Positions 13,224 through 21,080 of a stretch of 23,114 bases of DNA are shown in pieces. The notes under the pieces are model-generated. The model searched no databases and was not told the DNA's origin. It was given only the letters and a program-made list of their open reading frames with translations. Positions within the stretch are counted from its first letter, which is position 1. Each line of letters begins with the position of its first letter. The translations under genes were made by a program, and so were the position numbers. Source of the DNA: Sva-07 sp038321235 (GTDB lineage: Bacteria > Actinomycetota > Acidimicrobiia > Acidimicrobiales > Ilumatobacteraceae); the NCBI GenBank assembly GCA_038321235.1, contig JBBQEU010000048.1, positions 1-23,114 of the forward strand, read 5' to 3'.

Positions 13224-15787
13224 CAGTCGCATGCCTCGCAGGTTTCGGGGTTCTCGAGGCTGCACGCAACGGCTTCCTCATCGGAAAAGGACTTGTTCGT
13301 CGGCTCGCCGACGAGCGGCGCAATGGTCTTGGCAGCAGATGGTGCGGGCTGCCCGCCACCGGACGGCGGCGCTGGCGTTGCTGCCTTGACACCACCAGAC
13401 GTGGTGCTCTGGTTGATCCGCGTCGCTGGACGGCTTCGCAGGTAGTACGTGGTCTTGAGCCCCGCTTTCCATGCGTGCAGGTACATCGAGGACAGCTTGC
13501 CGATCGTGGGGGTCTCGATGAACAAGTTGAGAGACTGGCTCTGGTCGATGAAGGCGCCACGCTCGGCGGCCATGTCGATGAGTGCCCGCTGCGGGATCTC
13601 CCAGGCAGTGCGGAACACTTCCTTCAGTTCGTCGGGAATGCGATCGACGTCTTGAACCGATCCCTCGGCCTTCTTGATGTCGTTGATCATCTGTTCGTCC
13701 CACAGGCCGCGGGCCTGGAGTTCGCGCACCAGGTACCGGTTGATCTGCATGAACTCACCCGAGAGCGTCTCGCGCTTGAACAGGTTCGACACCTGCGGTT
13801 CGATGCATTCGTAACAGCCGACGATCGACGCGATCGTGGCGGTCGGGGCGATGGCGATCAGCAGACTGTTGCGCAGGCCGTGGGCGCTGATGCGTGCCCG
13901 CAGTGCATCCCAGTCGAGTTCGGCCGGCGGGGTGATGCCGCCATTCGCCTTGTCCCAGAGATCGAACTGCAGATCACCCTTGGCGGCGCGGGTGCCCTCG
14001 TAGGCCTCGTGTGGCCCGTCGACCTCGGCGAGTTCGGTCGACGCCCACAGCGCATGGAAGTAGATGTGGGCACTGATCGTGCGGCTGAGGTCCTTGGCGT
14101 CGGCCGAGTCGAACGCGAACCCCTTCTTGAAGAACACGTCCTGCAGCCCCATCAGGCCGAGACCGACCGGGCGCCACTTGTGGTTCGAGAACTCGGCTTC
14201 GGAGGTGGGGTAATAGTTGATGTCGATCACCCGGTCGAGCAACGGCACGACCTGTCGCACGACCTCGCCCAGGTGGTTGTAGTCGAATTCGCCGTTCGAA
14301 TCGAAGTAGGCGCCGAGGTTGAGCGAGCCGAGGTTGCACACTGCGGTGTTGTCCTGGTCGGTGATCTCGAGGATCTCGGTGCACAGGTTCGACAGGTGCA
14401 CGACGCGCGGTGATCCATCCTCGTTGGTTTCACCGGTCTGGTTGCACTTCTCGTTCGATGCGTCCTTGAACGTGACCCAGCCGTTGCCGGTCTGGGCGAG
14501 TGTGCGCATCATCTTCGAGTAGAGCTGACGGGCCGGGACCTGCTTCTCGTAGAGGCCGGCCTCTTCGGCGGCCACGTAGGCGCGCTCGAAGTCGTCACCG
14601 AACAGATCGGTGAGGTGCGGCACCTGCTTGGGGTCGAACAGGCTCCACTGCCAGTCCTTCTCGACGCGTTCCATGAACAGGTCGGGGATCCAGTTGGCGA
14701 TGTTCAAGTTGTGCGTGCGGCGAGCGTGGTCGCCGGTGTTGTCGCGTAGCTCCAGGAAGTCTTCGATGTCGGCGTGCCACGACTCGAGGTAGACGCACGC
14801 GGCACCCTTGCGGCGACCGCCCTGGTTGACCGCGGCGACGGAGGAGTCGAGCGTGCGCAACCAGGGCACGATGCCGTTCGACAGGCCGTTGGTGCCCTGG
14901 ATCAGGCTGCCCTTGGCGCGAACCCGGTGCCACGCCACACCGATGCCGCCGGCGAACTTCGACAGCTTCGCGATGTCGGTGTAGCGCTTGTAGATGCCTT
15001 CGAGGCTGTCCTCGGGAGAGTCGAGCAGGTAGCAGCTGGACATCTGGCTGTGCGAGGTTCCCGAGTTGAACAGGGTGGGGCTCGATGGCAGGTAGGCGAG
15101 CGACGACATCAGGTCGTAGAAGCGAACCGCTTCATCGACGTCGGTGCACAAGCCGCAGGCGACGCGCAGGAAGAAGTACTGCGGCGTCTCGATGACCTCA
15201 CGGCGCGACGGGTGACGCAGCAGGTAGCGGTCGTACACGGTACGCAGTCCGAAGAACTCGAAGCTGCGGTCGCGGTCGGAGTCGATGGCCGCGTTGAGGG
15301 CGGGCGCGTTGGCGTCGACGAAGGCGAGCACCTCGTCGGACACGAGACCCTCGGCGTGGCCGACGGCGATCGACTCGGAGAACCACGGGATGTTCTGGTT
15401 GCGGACCTCTTTGTCGATCACCGTGGCGAGCAGGCGCGAGGCGAGCTTGGAGTAGTTGGGCTCTTCGACGATGAGGCCAGCGGCGGTACGGATCGACAGG
15501 TCGTCGAGTTCACGGGTGGTGGCACCGTCGGCAAGTGCCGAGATGGTGCGGGTGGCGACACGCATCGGGTCGACACCCAGGAGACCCTCGGACGCCCGAG
15601 CGATGGAATTGACGATCTTGTTGACGTCGACGGGCTCGAGCGCACCGCTGCGCTTCTTGACCCGCATGCCACCAGCGGTGGGCTGCGCAGTTGCGACCGG
15701 CGCCTTCGCGGTGTCGGTCAGCGTCGGTGCTGCGACCGCTCCGAGCGCTGATTCGGTCGTTGCGGCATTGTCATCGATCACTGTCAC
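13223..15787 (-). CDS. nrdA: Class Ia ribonucleotide reductase, alpha (catalytic) subunit
   Basis: NrdA reduces ribonucleoside diphosphates to deoxyribonucleotides. The 854-residue product has an N-terminal tail of about 40 residues, then an ATP-cone (VKKRSGALEPVDVNKIVNSI, from about 43) for dATP control, and the barrel. Catalytic residues visible are C252 (SSCYLL), N467-L-C469-T-E471, C484 (AVCNLGSLNLG), the radical-transfer pair Y781-Y782 (LKTTYYLRS) and the C-terminal redox pair C850/C853 (CEACD). A Pro/Ser/Ala-rich linker (about 800-840) joins the barrel to the tail. The start is the GTG at 15787, with AGGAG (15800-15796) 8 bases upstream. It is controlled by a good promoter and two NrdR boxes, and is followed by the coupled nrdB. 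Confidence 0.97.
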   Translation of the reverse strand: MTVIDDNAATTESALGAVAAPTLTDTAKAPVATAQPTAGGMRVKKRSGALEPVDVNKIVNSIARASEGLLGVDPMRVATRTISALADGATTRELDDLSIRTAAGLIVEEPNYSKLASRLLATVIDKEVRNQNIPWFSESIAVGHAEGLVSDEVLAFVDANAPALNAAIDSDRDRSFEFFGLRTVYDRYLLRHPSRREVIETPQYFFLRVACGLCTDVDEAVRFYDLMSSLAYLPSSPTLFNSGTSHSQMSSCYLLDSPEDSLEGIYKRYTDIAKLSKFAGGIGVAWHRVRAKGSLIQGTNGLSNGIVPWLRTLDSSVAAVNQGGRRKGAACVYLESWHADIEDFLELRDNTGDHARRTHNLNIANWIPDLFMERVEKDWQWSLFDPKQVPHLTDLFGDDFERAYVAAEEAGLYEKQVPARQLYSKMMRTLAQTGNGWVTFKDASNEKCNQTGETNEDGSPRVVHLSNLCTEILEITDQDNTAVCNLGSLNLGAYFDSNGEFDYNHLGEVVRQVVPLLDRVIDINYYPTSEAEFSNHKWRPVGLGLMGLQDVFFKKGFAFDSADAKDLSRTISAHIYFHALWASTELAEVDGPHEAYEGTRAAKGDLQFDLWDKANGGITPPAELDWDALRARISAHGLRNSLLIAIAPTATIASIVGCYECIEPQVSNLFKRETLSGEFMQINRYLVRELQARGLWDEQMINDIKKAEGSVQDVDRIPDELKEVFRTAWEIPQRALIDMAAERGAFIDQSQSLNLFIETPTIGKLSSMYLHAWKAGLKTTYYLRSRPATRINQSTTSGGVKAATPAPPSGGGQPAPSAAKTIAPLVGEPTNKSFSDEEAVACSLENPETCEACD

Positions 15788-15867
15788 CGTGGGTTCTCCT
15801 GCTCATTCGTTGCGTCGTCGTCGGGTGGTCGGAAATTGTCTGGGACCGGCCCAGTTACTGCTGTCGA

Positions 15868-15883
15868 CCACCAGATGTCGTGG
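15868..15883. promoter_or_regulatory. NrdR box, proximal
   Basis: CCACCAGATGTCGTGG is a 16-base imperfect palindrome in the nrdA leader. It matches the distal box at 15900-15915 at 13 of 16 positions and is exactly 32 bases away, about three helical turns. This is the usual geometry of tandem NrdR sites. Confidence 0.7.
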
Positions 15884-15899
15884 CCATCCCCCGCCGTTG

Positions 15900-15915
15900 G
15901 CACCACATGTCGTGG
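15900..15915. promoter_or_regulatory. NrdR box, distal
   Basis: GCACCACATGTCGTGG, centred on CATG, is the better palindrome of the pair. It lies just downstream of the -10 element (15934-15929), where bound NrdR would block transcription of nrdAB. Confidence 0.7.
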
Positions 15916-15928
15916 CAACGGGTTCGTA

Positions 15929-15958
15929 ATTACAGCAGTGAAACTACGGGCGTGTCAA
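15929..15958 (-). promoter_or_regulatory. nrdA promoter
   Basis: TTGACA (15958-15953), an 18-base spacer and TGTAAT (15934-15929) form a near-consensus sigma-70-type promoter. This predicts a leader of roughly 135 bases that contains both NrdR boxes and the AGGAG site. An 8-bp inverted repeat, ACTGCTGT (15857-15864) and ACAGCAGT (15932-15939), flanks the two boxes. Confidence 0.65.
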
Positions 15959-15977
15959 CCGTCTCGTCGAGAAACCG

Positions 15978-16358
15978 TCAACATGCCTGGACAGTGGCCA
16001 TATCTGTCCTGCGCACAGCGGCCCGATATCCGGAGTCGTCGCGGCGCTTGATGTCGGCGAGTTCGGCCTGGCGGCGCAGTTTCGACCACACCTCGTCGAC
16101 CGATTCAGCCGTCGCATGCACGAAATCGACTCCCCGAACCTCGCGCGGACCAGGGTCCCGTTCGGCTTCGGCGTGCCAGATCTCTTCGACCTGCAGCAAG
16201 CGGCCGTCGCGTCCGCGCACGTTGTTCTCGCGGAACTCCAGCGTGGTTCGCCATCCCGCCCGTTCGAGTTCGCGACGGTCGGCCTGCTGCAGGATCGCGC
16301 CGTGTTGGCGCTGCCGCAGCAGGCGCTGACGTGGCGAGGGAAGGGCTCGGGCGACCAT
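15978..16358 (-). CDS. Small hypothetical protein, unknown function
   Basis: The 126-residue product is highly charged and has no membrane segment, signal peptide or metal motif that I recognise. The middle (RRELERAGWRTTLEFREN, then DGRLLQVEEIWHAEAERD) reads like alternating beta-strand and helix, and the end (ESVDEVWSKLRRQAELADIKRR) is probably helical. I prefer this frame because its composition looks like real protein, while the overlapping frame 15944-16366 is Ser/Arg/Pro-rich and looks like a shadow. The start could be ATG 16358 or GTG 16376. Its stop is 20 bases upstream of the nrdA -35 element, so readthrough into nrdA is conceivable. I cannot assign a function. Confidence 0.6.
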   Translation of the reverse strand: MVARALPSPRQRLLRQRQHGAILQQADRRELERAGWRTTLEFRENNVRGRDGRLLQVEEIWHAEAERDPGPREVRGVDFVHATAESVDEVWSKLRRQAELADIKRRDDSGYRAAVRRTDMATVQAC

Positions 16359-16486
16359 GGGGCCATCTTGAACCACCGGGCCTGTGGAGCGTCAGTGCCG
16401 ATTGCTTGTGAATTTCTCCGCCACGTCTGGGGACAAGTGCGCAGATCTGTGTGGCACCTGTGGGTGAACGCCGAACGATCTCCAGA

Positions 16487-18256
16487 TCAGAAACCGGGGA
16501 TCAGGTCCTGACACGCAAGCGCCGCTCGACCGAAGGCCGGATCGGTCGGATCGAGCAGATCGAGCAGTAGTTCACCGTTCGGGTCCGCGAGCAGGTCACC
16601 GACGGTGATCTCGGGCAGATCGACCCCGTTGTCGCGCAGGCAGTCGAACAGCGCGACCACCTGGTCGAGTTCGCCCTCGCCAGACGAAGCGAACACGTCG
16701 TCTGACGCCTCGGCCGCACACGACGACCCCTCGTCGGGGAGTTCGAGTGCGACCAGATAGTCGATCACGACCTCGTCGACACATGGCACCGACAGGAACG
16801 CCGTGTGCCCCTCGGCCTCGACGGTGTACAACACGCCTGACGACAGCAGGCCGGCCAGCTCGATCGCCCACTCGTAGGGGGTCGCGGGGTCGCCGGTGGT
16901 ACCGATCACGAGGATGGGAGCAGCGCCAGCGGCGGGGCCGATCGCGATGGGATCGAGCGGATCGGCGGCGCCGATGCAGCCGGTGCCCGCCCTGAGGAAG
17001 TCCGCGAAGTACAACGACGCCTGGGCCGACTGCTCGGCCTGATTACGGACCTCGTCGGCCGGCGGGCGTCGAGGCTCATCCGCGCAGTTGATCACCAGCC
17101 CGGCGAGCTGACTGTTGTCGTAGGTGCCGTCAGGCTGGCGGCCCAGGTACGAATCCGCGAGCACCTGCAGCAACGAGCCGTCCTGTTGGGTGTCGGCGAC
17201 GAACAGCGCATCGGCGAGCACCGGCCACAGCTGGGTGCTGTAGAGCGCAGCGACCGCACCCAGCTGCAGCTCACCCGGCGTGAGGACCCGAGCGTCGTCG
17301 TCGGTCGGGAAGCTGCCGACGTCGGCGATCTCGTCGACGAGACCGTTGTACACCTCGAGTGTCGGTCCGAGCTCGGCGAGTCCGCAATCGGCATCCGCGT
17401 CGCAGGCGGCCGCAAAACTCTCGAGCGCAGCGTCGAAGCCGGGGCCTTGATCGAGACCGATGAGCGCAGAATCGTCGGTCGGTTTCACGGCGCCGTCCAG
17501 CACGAGGGCCCGCACGCGATCGGGAAACAGCTCGGCGTAGGTGGCTCCGAGTCGCGTGCCGTACGAGAACCCGACGTAGCTCAGGCGGTCGTCGCCGAGG
17601 GCGGCACGCAGTTCGTCGAGGTCGCGTGCCGCGTTGTTCGTCCCGAGGTACGGCTCGCACGCCAGCGTCTCGGCGCTGCAGCTGTCGGCACGTCCCAGCG
17701 CGTCGGTGACCAATGCATCCCAGCCGGCATCGTCGTCGCTGGACAACAAGCTCACGTCGTCGTCGAAGTCGACCTCGCAATCGATCGCCGTGCTCGCTCC
17801 CACGCCTCGCGGATCGAACGACACCAGGTCGAATCGTGCCGCGAGTTCAGCCGGCACGAGTGTCGCTGCGGACGTCAGGAACTCGATGCCCGACCCTCCG
17901 GGCCCACCCGGATTGAAGACCAGCGAGCCGATGCGGGCGTCGGCTTCCGCAGTGGCGGTGCGTGCGACCGCGATGTCGATCGCGTCACCGTCGGGGGCGT
18001 CGTAGTCGAGCGGAACGGTGAGGGTCGCGCACTCGAGGTCGATCAGCGCTCGGGCCGCACCCTCGCACGAGTTCCAGTCGAGCGTGCCTGTGTCCGGGTT
18101 GGTGACGTCGGAGTCGTCCGCAGCGGGAGTGGTCGCATCGGGGTCGATCGATGGCGCGGCGCCGTCGAGTGGGTCGACGGCCACGGTGACGACATCGGGC
18201 GAGGGCGAACAGGCGGACACGACCAGGAGCGCCACCAGAGCAAGCACACGACGCAC
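16487..18256 (-). CDS. Secreted alpha/beta-hydrolase lipoprotein, TAP-like (tripeptidyl aminopeptidase family)
   Basis: This is a 589-residue exported hydrolase of the SCO7095/SlpD/TAP type. The N-terminus is a lipoprotein signal, RRVLALVALLVVSAC, with lipidated C16. The oxyanion region NPGGPGGSG (115-123) precedes the nucleophile S231 in GFSYGT; D456 (TTGDPATP) and H484 (EGHTAF) complete the triad, with a TAP-like C-terminal fold around them. After about residue 512 there is an additional 75-residue tail, LFDCLRDNGVDLPEI...DPAFGRAALACQDLIPGF. This resembles a Cys-containing tail seen on many actinobacterial exported proteins. It probably releases short peptides or hydrolyses esters at the cell surface. 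The start is GTG 18256, with TAGCGT 6 bases before it. Confidence 0.9.
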   Translation of the reverse strand: MRRVLALVALLVVSACSPSPDVVTVAVDPLDGAAPSIDPDATTPAADDSDVTNPDTGTLDWNSCEGAARALIDLECATLTVPLDYDAPDGDAIDIAVARTATAEADARIGSLVFNPGGPGGSGIEFLTSAATLVPAELAARFDLVSFDPRGVGASTAIDCEVDFDDDVSLLSSDDDAGWDALVTDALGRADSCSAETLACEPYLGTNNAARDLDELRAALGDDRLSYVGFSYGTRLGATYAELFPDRVRALVLDGAVKPTDDSALIGLDQGPGFDAALESFAAACDADADCGLAELGPTLEVYNGLVDEIADVGSFPTDDDARVLTPGELQLGAVAALYSTQLWPVLADALFVADTQQDGSLLQVLADSYLGRQPDGTYDNSQLAGLVINCADEPRRPPADEVRNQAEQSAQASLYFADFLRAGTGCIGAADPLDPIAIGPAAGAAPILVIGTTGDPATPYEWAIELAGLLSSGVLYTVEAEGHTAFLSVPCVDEVVIDYLVALELPDEGSSCAAEASDDVFASSGEGELDQVVALFDCLRDNGVDLPEITVGDLLADPNGELLLDLLDPTDPAFGRAALACQDLIPGF

Positions 18257-18268
18257 GACGCGACGCTA
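18257..18268 (-). promoter_or_regulatory. -10 element of the TAP-like hydrolase gene
   Basis: TAGCGT (18268-18263) followed by 6 bases leads directly to the GTG start. No Shine-Dalgarno is present. I see no convincing -35. Confidence 0.35.
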
Positions 18269-18339
18269 TCTCTCGATCCGCTGGCCGACCGGTCACCGGA
18301 CCTGCTTCAGTCCGGCCGGTTCGGCGCCGATGATGATGC

Positions 18340-18738
18340 ATGTCGCAGCGCCGATTCGCCGTCCTCGTCCTCGCCGCCGTCGCCACACTCGGCGCGTGCG
18401 GGTCGTCGAGCGACTCCGACTCGGACGTCGCGTCGGCGACCGTCGACGGCGACCTGGTCGCCGTGGGTGATGCGCCGCTTCCCGGCGACGGTGGCGGCAG
18501 TCTCCGCGACGCCATGGAAGTCGCAGCCGGGGCGCCAGGTGATGCAGCCGATGCTGCGTGCACGATCGATCGACAGACTCTCCAGGTCGCGGTCGAGGCC
18601 TACGAGTTGCTCAACGGCACGCTGCCGACGACTCAGCAGGAACTGCTCGATGCCCAGATGATCCGCGAGTTGTCGGTGCGCTTCGAGATCACTGCTGAGG
18701 GCGCAGTCGTCGCTGCTCCCGGCAGCCCGTGCAGTTGA
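18340..18738 (+). CDS. Small lipoprotein with a pseudopilin-like C-terminal region
   Basis: The 132-residue protein begins with a lipoprotein signal (RRFAVLVLAAVATLGAC, lipidated C20) and a Ser/Asp linker, so it should be anchored outside the membrane. The C-terminal 60 residues (CTIDRQTLQVAVEAYELLNGTLPTTQQELLDAQMI...) follow the pattern of GspG/type IV pseudopilin globular parts: a helix, then A-x-x-Y-x-x-x-x-G-x-x-P, a short helix and a beta-strand. Two Cys (in CTID and the terminal PCS) could form a disulfide. It has no pilin N-terminal helix, so it is not a pilin itself. It is divergent from the TAP-like hydrolase across 83 bases, and its specific role is unknown. Confidence 0.75.
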   Translation: MSQRRFAVLVLAAVATLGACGSSSDSDSDVASATVDGDLVAVGDAPLPGDGGGSLRDAMEVAAGAPGDAADAACTIDRQTLQVAVEAYELLNGTLPTTQQELLDAQMIRELSVRFEITAEGAVVAAPGSPCS

Positions 18739-18766
18739 TTCGTCGACCTCGCGCGGTCGGTTCAAC
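18734..18766. terminator. Weak hairpin spanning two convergent stop codons
   Basis: GTTGA (18734-18738) pairs with TCAAC (18762-18766), and CGACC (18744-18748) pairs with GGTCG (18755-18759). The outer stem contains the TGA stops of both the lipoprotein and the LOG gene. The stems are short and there is no U-tract. Confidence 0.35.
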
Positions 18767-19331
18767 CCAGCCACTTCGGTGTGAACGCGTCTGGTAGCGA
18801 GGTGGCCAGCCGCACCACGTCGTCAACCGTCGTCGCGCGACGAGCGATGGCAGCATTGGCCGGACTGACGAACTCGGCCGACACCGATGCGTCGATGAAC
18901 TCGAACAACGGCGCGAAGTAGCCGGCGACGTCGAGGAAGACAACGGGCACAGCGACCAGTCCGAGCTGGTTCCAGGTCATGATCTCGAACGTCTCGTCGA
19001 GCGTTCCGAAGCCACCGGGGAGCACGATCACCCCGTTCGACAGTTCGGCCATGCGGGCCTTGCGTTCGTGCATCGAACCAACCACCTCGAGCCGGGTGAG
19101 ACCCGTGTGGGCCACCTCGGCGCCGACGAGTTGCTCGGTCATCACACCGGTGACTGCGCCTCCAGCGGCGAGGGCGGCGTCCGCCACCACCCCCATCAGC
19201 CCGACGTGGCCGCCGCCGTAGACGAGTTCGTGGCCAGCGGCTGCAATCGCAGAACCGAGCGAGCGTGCCGCCTCCGTATGGACGGGGTCGTTGCCGGAGC
19301 TCGATCCACAGAACACACAGATGGCTGCCAT
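18762..19331 (-). CDS. LOG family protein (TIGR00730, cytokinin riboside 5'-monophosphate phosphoribohydrolase-like)
   Basis: The 189-residue Rossmann-fold protein carries the family hallmark PGGFGTLDE (105-113) and the supporting motif SMHERKARM (86-94), plus ICVFCGSSSGNDP at the N-terminus and YGGGHVGLMG at 38-47. LOG enzymes remove ribose 5-phosphate from N6-modified AMP or AMP; the physiological substrate in most bacteria is uncertain. Length and motifs are complete. The start is ATG 19331; CATGAT lies 6 bases upstream, consistent with a short or absent leader. It is divergent from mcd and convergent with the small lipoprotein gene. Confidence 0.93.
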   Translation of the reverse strand: MAAICVFCGSSSGNDPVHTEAARSLGSAIAAAGHELVYGGGHVGLMGVVADAALAAGGAVTGVMTEQLVGAEVAHTGLTRLEVVGSMHERKARMAELSNGVIVLPGGFGTLDETFEIMTWNQLGLVAVPVVFLDVAGYFAPLFEFIDASVSAEFVSPANAAIARRATTVDDVVRLATSLPDAFTPKWLG

Positions 19332-19436
19332 CGCCCCATCATGGCGTCAGCGATCGGCGCCGAGCGTCACGCCAGGCCCGGCACCGTGTGACAGTGGGCG
19401 AGGGTGGCGCTCGAATGGCTGCTCCGATTACCGGCC

Positions 19437-19456
19437 AGTAACGTCAGCACCATGAC
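19437..19456 (+). promoter_or_regulatory. -10 element and start block of mcd, shared with the MaoC gene
   Basis: TAACGT (19439-19444), the 7-base spacer CAGCACC and ATG 19452 form a leaderless-type start. The 20 bases match the MaoC start region (5345-5326) at 18 positions. No good -35 is visible and there is no Shine-Dalgarno. Confidence 0.5.
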
Positions 19457-21080
19457 CGAGATCGCCGCCCCCGACCTTCCTGCTGCCGCCGACGCCATCG
19501 ATCTCGCCGACAGAGTGGTCGGCAAGGCCGTTCGCCAGCTCGCCGCTTCGGACGGCCCCGACGTCCACCAGGTACTCGCATACGACGTCGCCCACGCAGC
19601 CTCCGCCGTGGCCACCGCACGATCCCTGCTCGACTACGGCGCAAAAGGTGAGGTCGAGGCCAAGATCACCTGCGCGTTCGCTGCCGACATGCTCCACGAT
19701 CTCGCCGGCAAGATCCTCGGCCGTGAAGCCGAGTGGGGCGTCGAGCGCGATGCACTCGCCAATGTTCACGCCTTCATGGTGCAGTTCTGCGCGCCGGAGT
19801 TCCTCGCGTCGCTCGCCGACACCGCCGGACCCCGGCACCTCGACGACGACATGGAGATGGTGGCAGACACGTTCCGTGCGTTCGCCCAGAACGTGATTGC
19901 CCCGCACGCCGAGCACGTGCATCGCACCAATGGCGACGTGCCCGAGGAGATCATCACCGGTCTGGCCGAACTCGGAGCCTTCGGCCTCAGTGTGCCCGTC
20001 GAGTACGGCGGCTACAGCGAGGGCGGCGACGCCGAGTACATCGCAATGGTGGCAGCGACCGAGGAGCTCTCGCGGGCGAGCCTGGGCATCGGTGGTTCGC
20101 TGATCACGCGGCCCGAGATCCTCACCCGTGCGCTCGTGAAGGGCGGCACCGAGGAGCAGAAGCAGGAGTGGCTGCCGAAGCTGGCCACCGCCGACGTGAT
20201 GCCAGCCGTCGCGGTCACCGAGCCCGACTACGGCAGCGACGTGGCCGGCATCAAGGTCACCGCCACCCGAGCGCCCGGCCCGGACGGCGCCGACGGGTGG
20301 GTGATCAACGGTGTGAAGACCTGGTGCACGTTCGGCGCCCGCGCCGATGCGCTCACGCTGCTGGCCCGGACCGATCCCGACCGTTCGAAAACCCACCGCG
20401 GCCTCACCCTGTTCATCGTGCCCAAGCCCCGCGGCGACAGCCACGGCTTCGAACTCACCCAGGACCCGGTCGACGTCGACGGCAACCCGCGGGTCGGCAA
20501 GATGGAGGGCCGCCCGATCGACACCATTGGCTATCGCGGCATGCACTCCTACGAGATCGCACTCGAAGACTGGTGGGTGCCCGCCGCCAACCAGGTCGGC
20601 ATGGAAGACGGGCTCGGCAAGGGCTTCTACTACCAGATGGCCGGCTTCGAGAACGGCCGACTGCAGACTGCCGCCCGTGCCGTCGGCGTGATGCAGGCCG
20701 CCTACGAAGCTGCGCTCAGCTACGCCGAGAACCGCACGGTGTTCGGCGAGGCGATCATCGACTACCAGCTCACCCGGGCCAAGCTCGGCCGCATGGCAGT
20801 GCTCACCCAGGCCGGCCGCCAGTTCTCCTACGCCGTCGCCACGCTGATGGCCAAGGGTGAAGGTGCGATGGAGGCCTCGATGGTGAAGGCCTACGTGTGC
20901 AAGGCCGCCGAGTGGGTCAGTCGCGAAGCGATGCAGATCCATGGCGGCATGGGCTACGCCGAAGAGTTCCCGGTCAGCCGCTTGTATGTCGACGCTCGCG
21001 TGCTGTCGATCTTCGAAGGCGCCGACGAAACCCTGTGCCTCAAGGTGATCGCCCGCCAGCTCATCTCCGCCAGCACCTGA
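19452..21080 (+). CDS. mcd: (2S)-methylsuccinyl-CoA dehydrogenase
   Basis: Mcd oxidises (2S)-methylsuccinyl-CoA to mesaconyl-CoA with FAD, a step specific to the ethylmalonyl-CoA pathway. The 542-residue product has the N-terminal extension of about 130 residues that sets Mcd apart from ordinary acyl-CoA dehydrogenases (LLDYGAKGEVEAKITCAFAAD and GREAEWGVERDAL). The FAD-enzyme body follows: AVTEPDYGSDVAGIKV, INGVKTWCTFGARAD, GRPIDTIGYRGMHSYEI, ENGRLQTAARAVGVMQAAYE, AMQIHGGMGYAEEFPVSR and SIFEGADETLCLKV. These blocks agree closely with my memory of Rhodobacter Mcd. The start is ATG 19452; the frame extends to GTG 19404, but the promoter-like TAACGT lies between. The acetyl-CoA-pathway partners are the genes at 1836-5330. 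Confidence 0.93.
   Translation: MTEIAAPDLPAAADAIDLADRVVGKAVRQLAASDGPDVHQVLAYDVAHAASAVATARSLLDYGAKGEVEAKITCAFAADMLHDLAGKILGREAEWGVERDALANVHAFMVQFCAPEFLASLADTAGPRHLDDDMEMVADTFRAFAQNVIAPHAEHVHRTNGDVPEEIITGLAELGAFGLSVPVEYGGYSEGGDAEYIAMVAATEELSRASLGIGGSLITRPEILTRALVKGGTEEQKQEWLPKLATADVMPAVAVTEPDYGSDVAGIKVTATRAPGPDGADGWVINGVKTWCTFGARADALTLLARTDPDRSKTHRGLTLFIVPKPRGDSHGFELTQDPVDVDGNPRVGKMEGRPIDTIGYRGMHSYEIALEDWWVPAANQVGMEDGLGKGFYYQMAGFENGRLQTAARAVGVMQAAYEAALSYAENRTVFGEAIIDYQLTRAKLGRMAVLTQAGRQFSYAVATLMAKGEGAMEASMVKAYVCKAAEWVSREAMQIHGGMGYAEEFPVSRLYVDARVLSIFEGADETLCLKVIARQLISAST

Noticed and set aside
15944..16366. 140-codon frame overlapping the small unknown gene
   Set aside because: Ser/Arg/Pro/Cys-rich shadow composition. 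The 15978-16358 frame has a normal amino-acid balance.
16380..16486. Possible DnaA boxes upstream of the small unknown gene (GGGGACAAGT, CTGTGGGTGAAC)
   Set aside because: Each has mismatches to TTATCCACA at conserved positions and there are no further clustered copies, so I see no origin or DnaA site.
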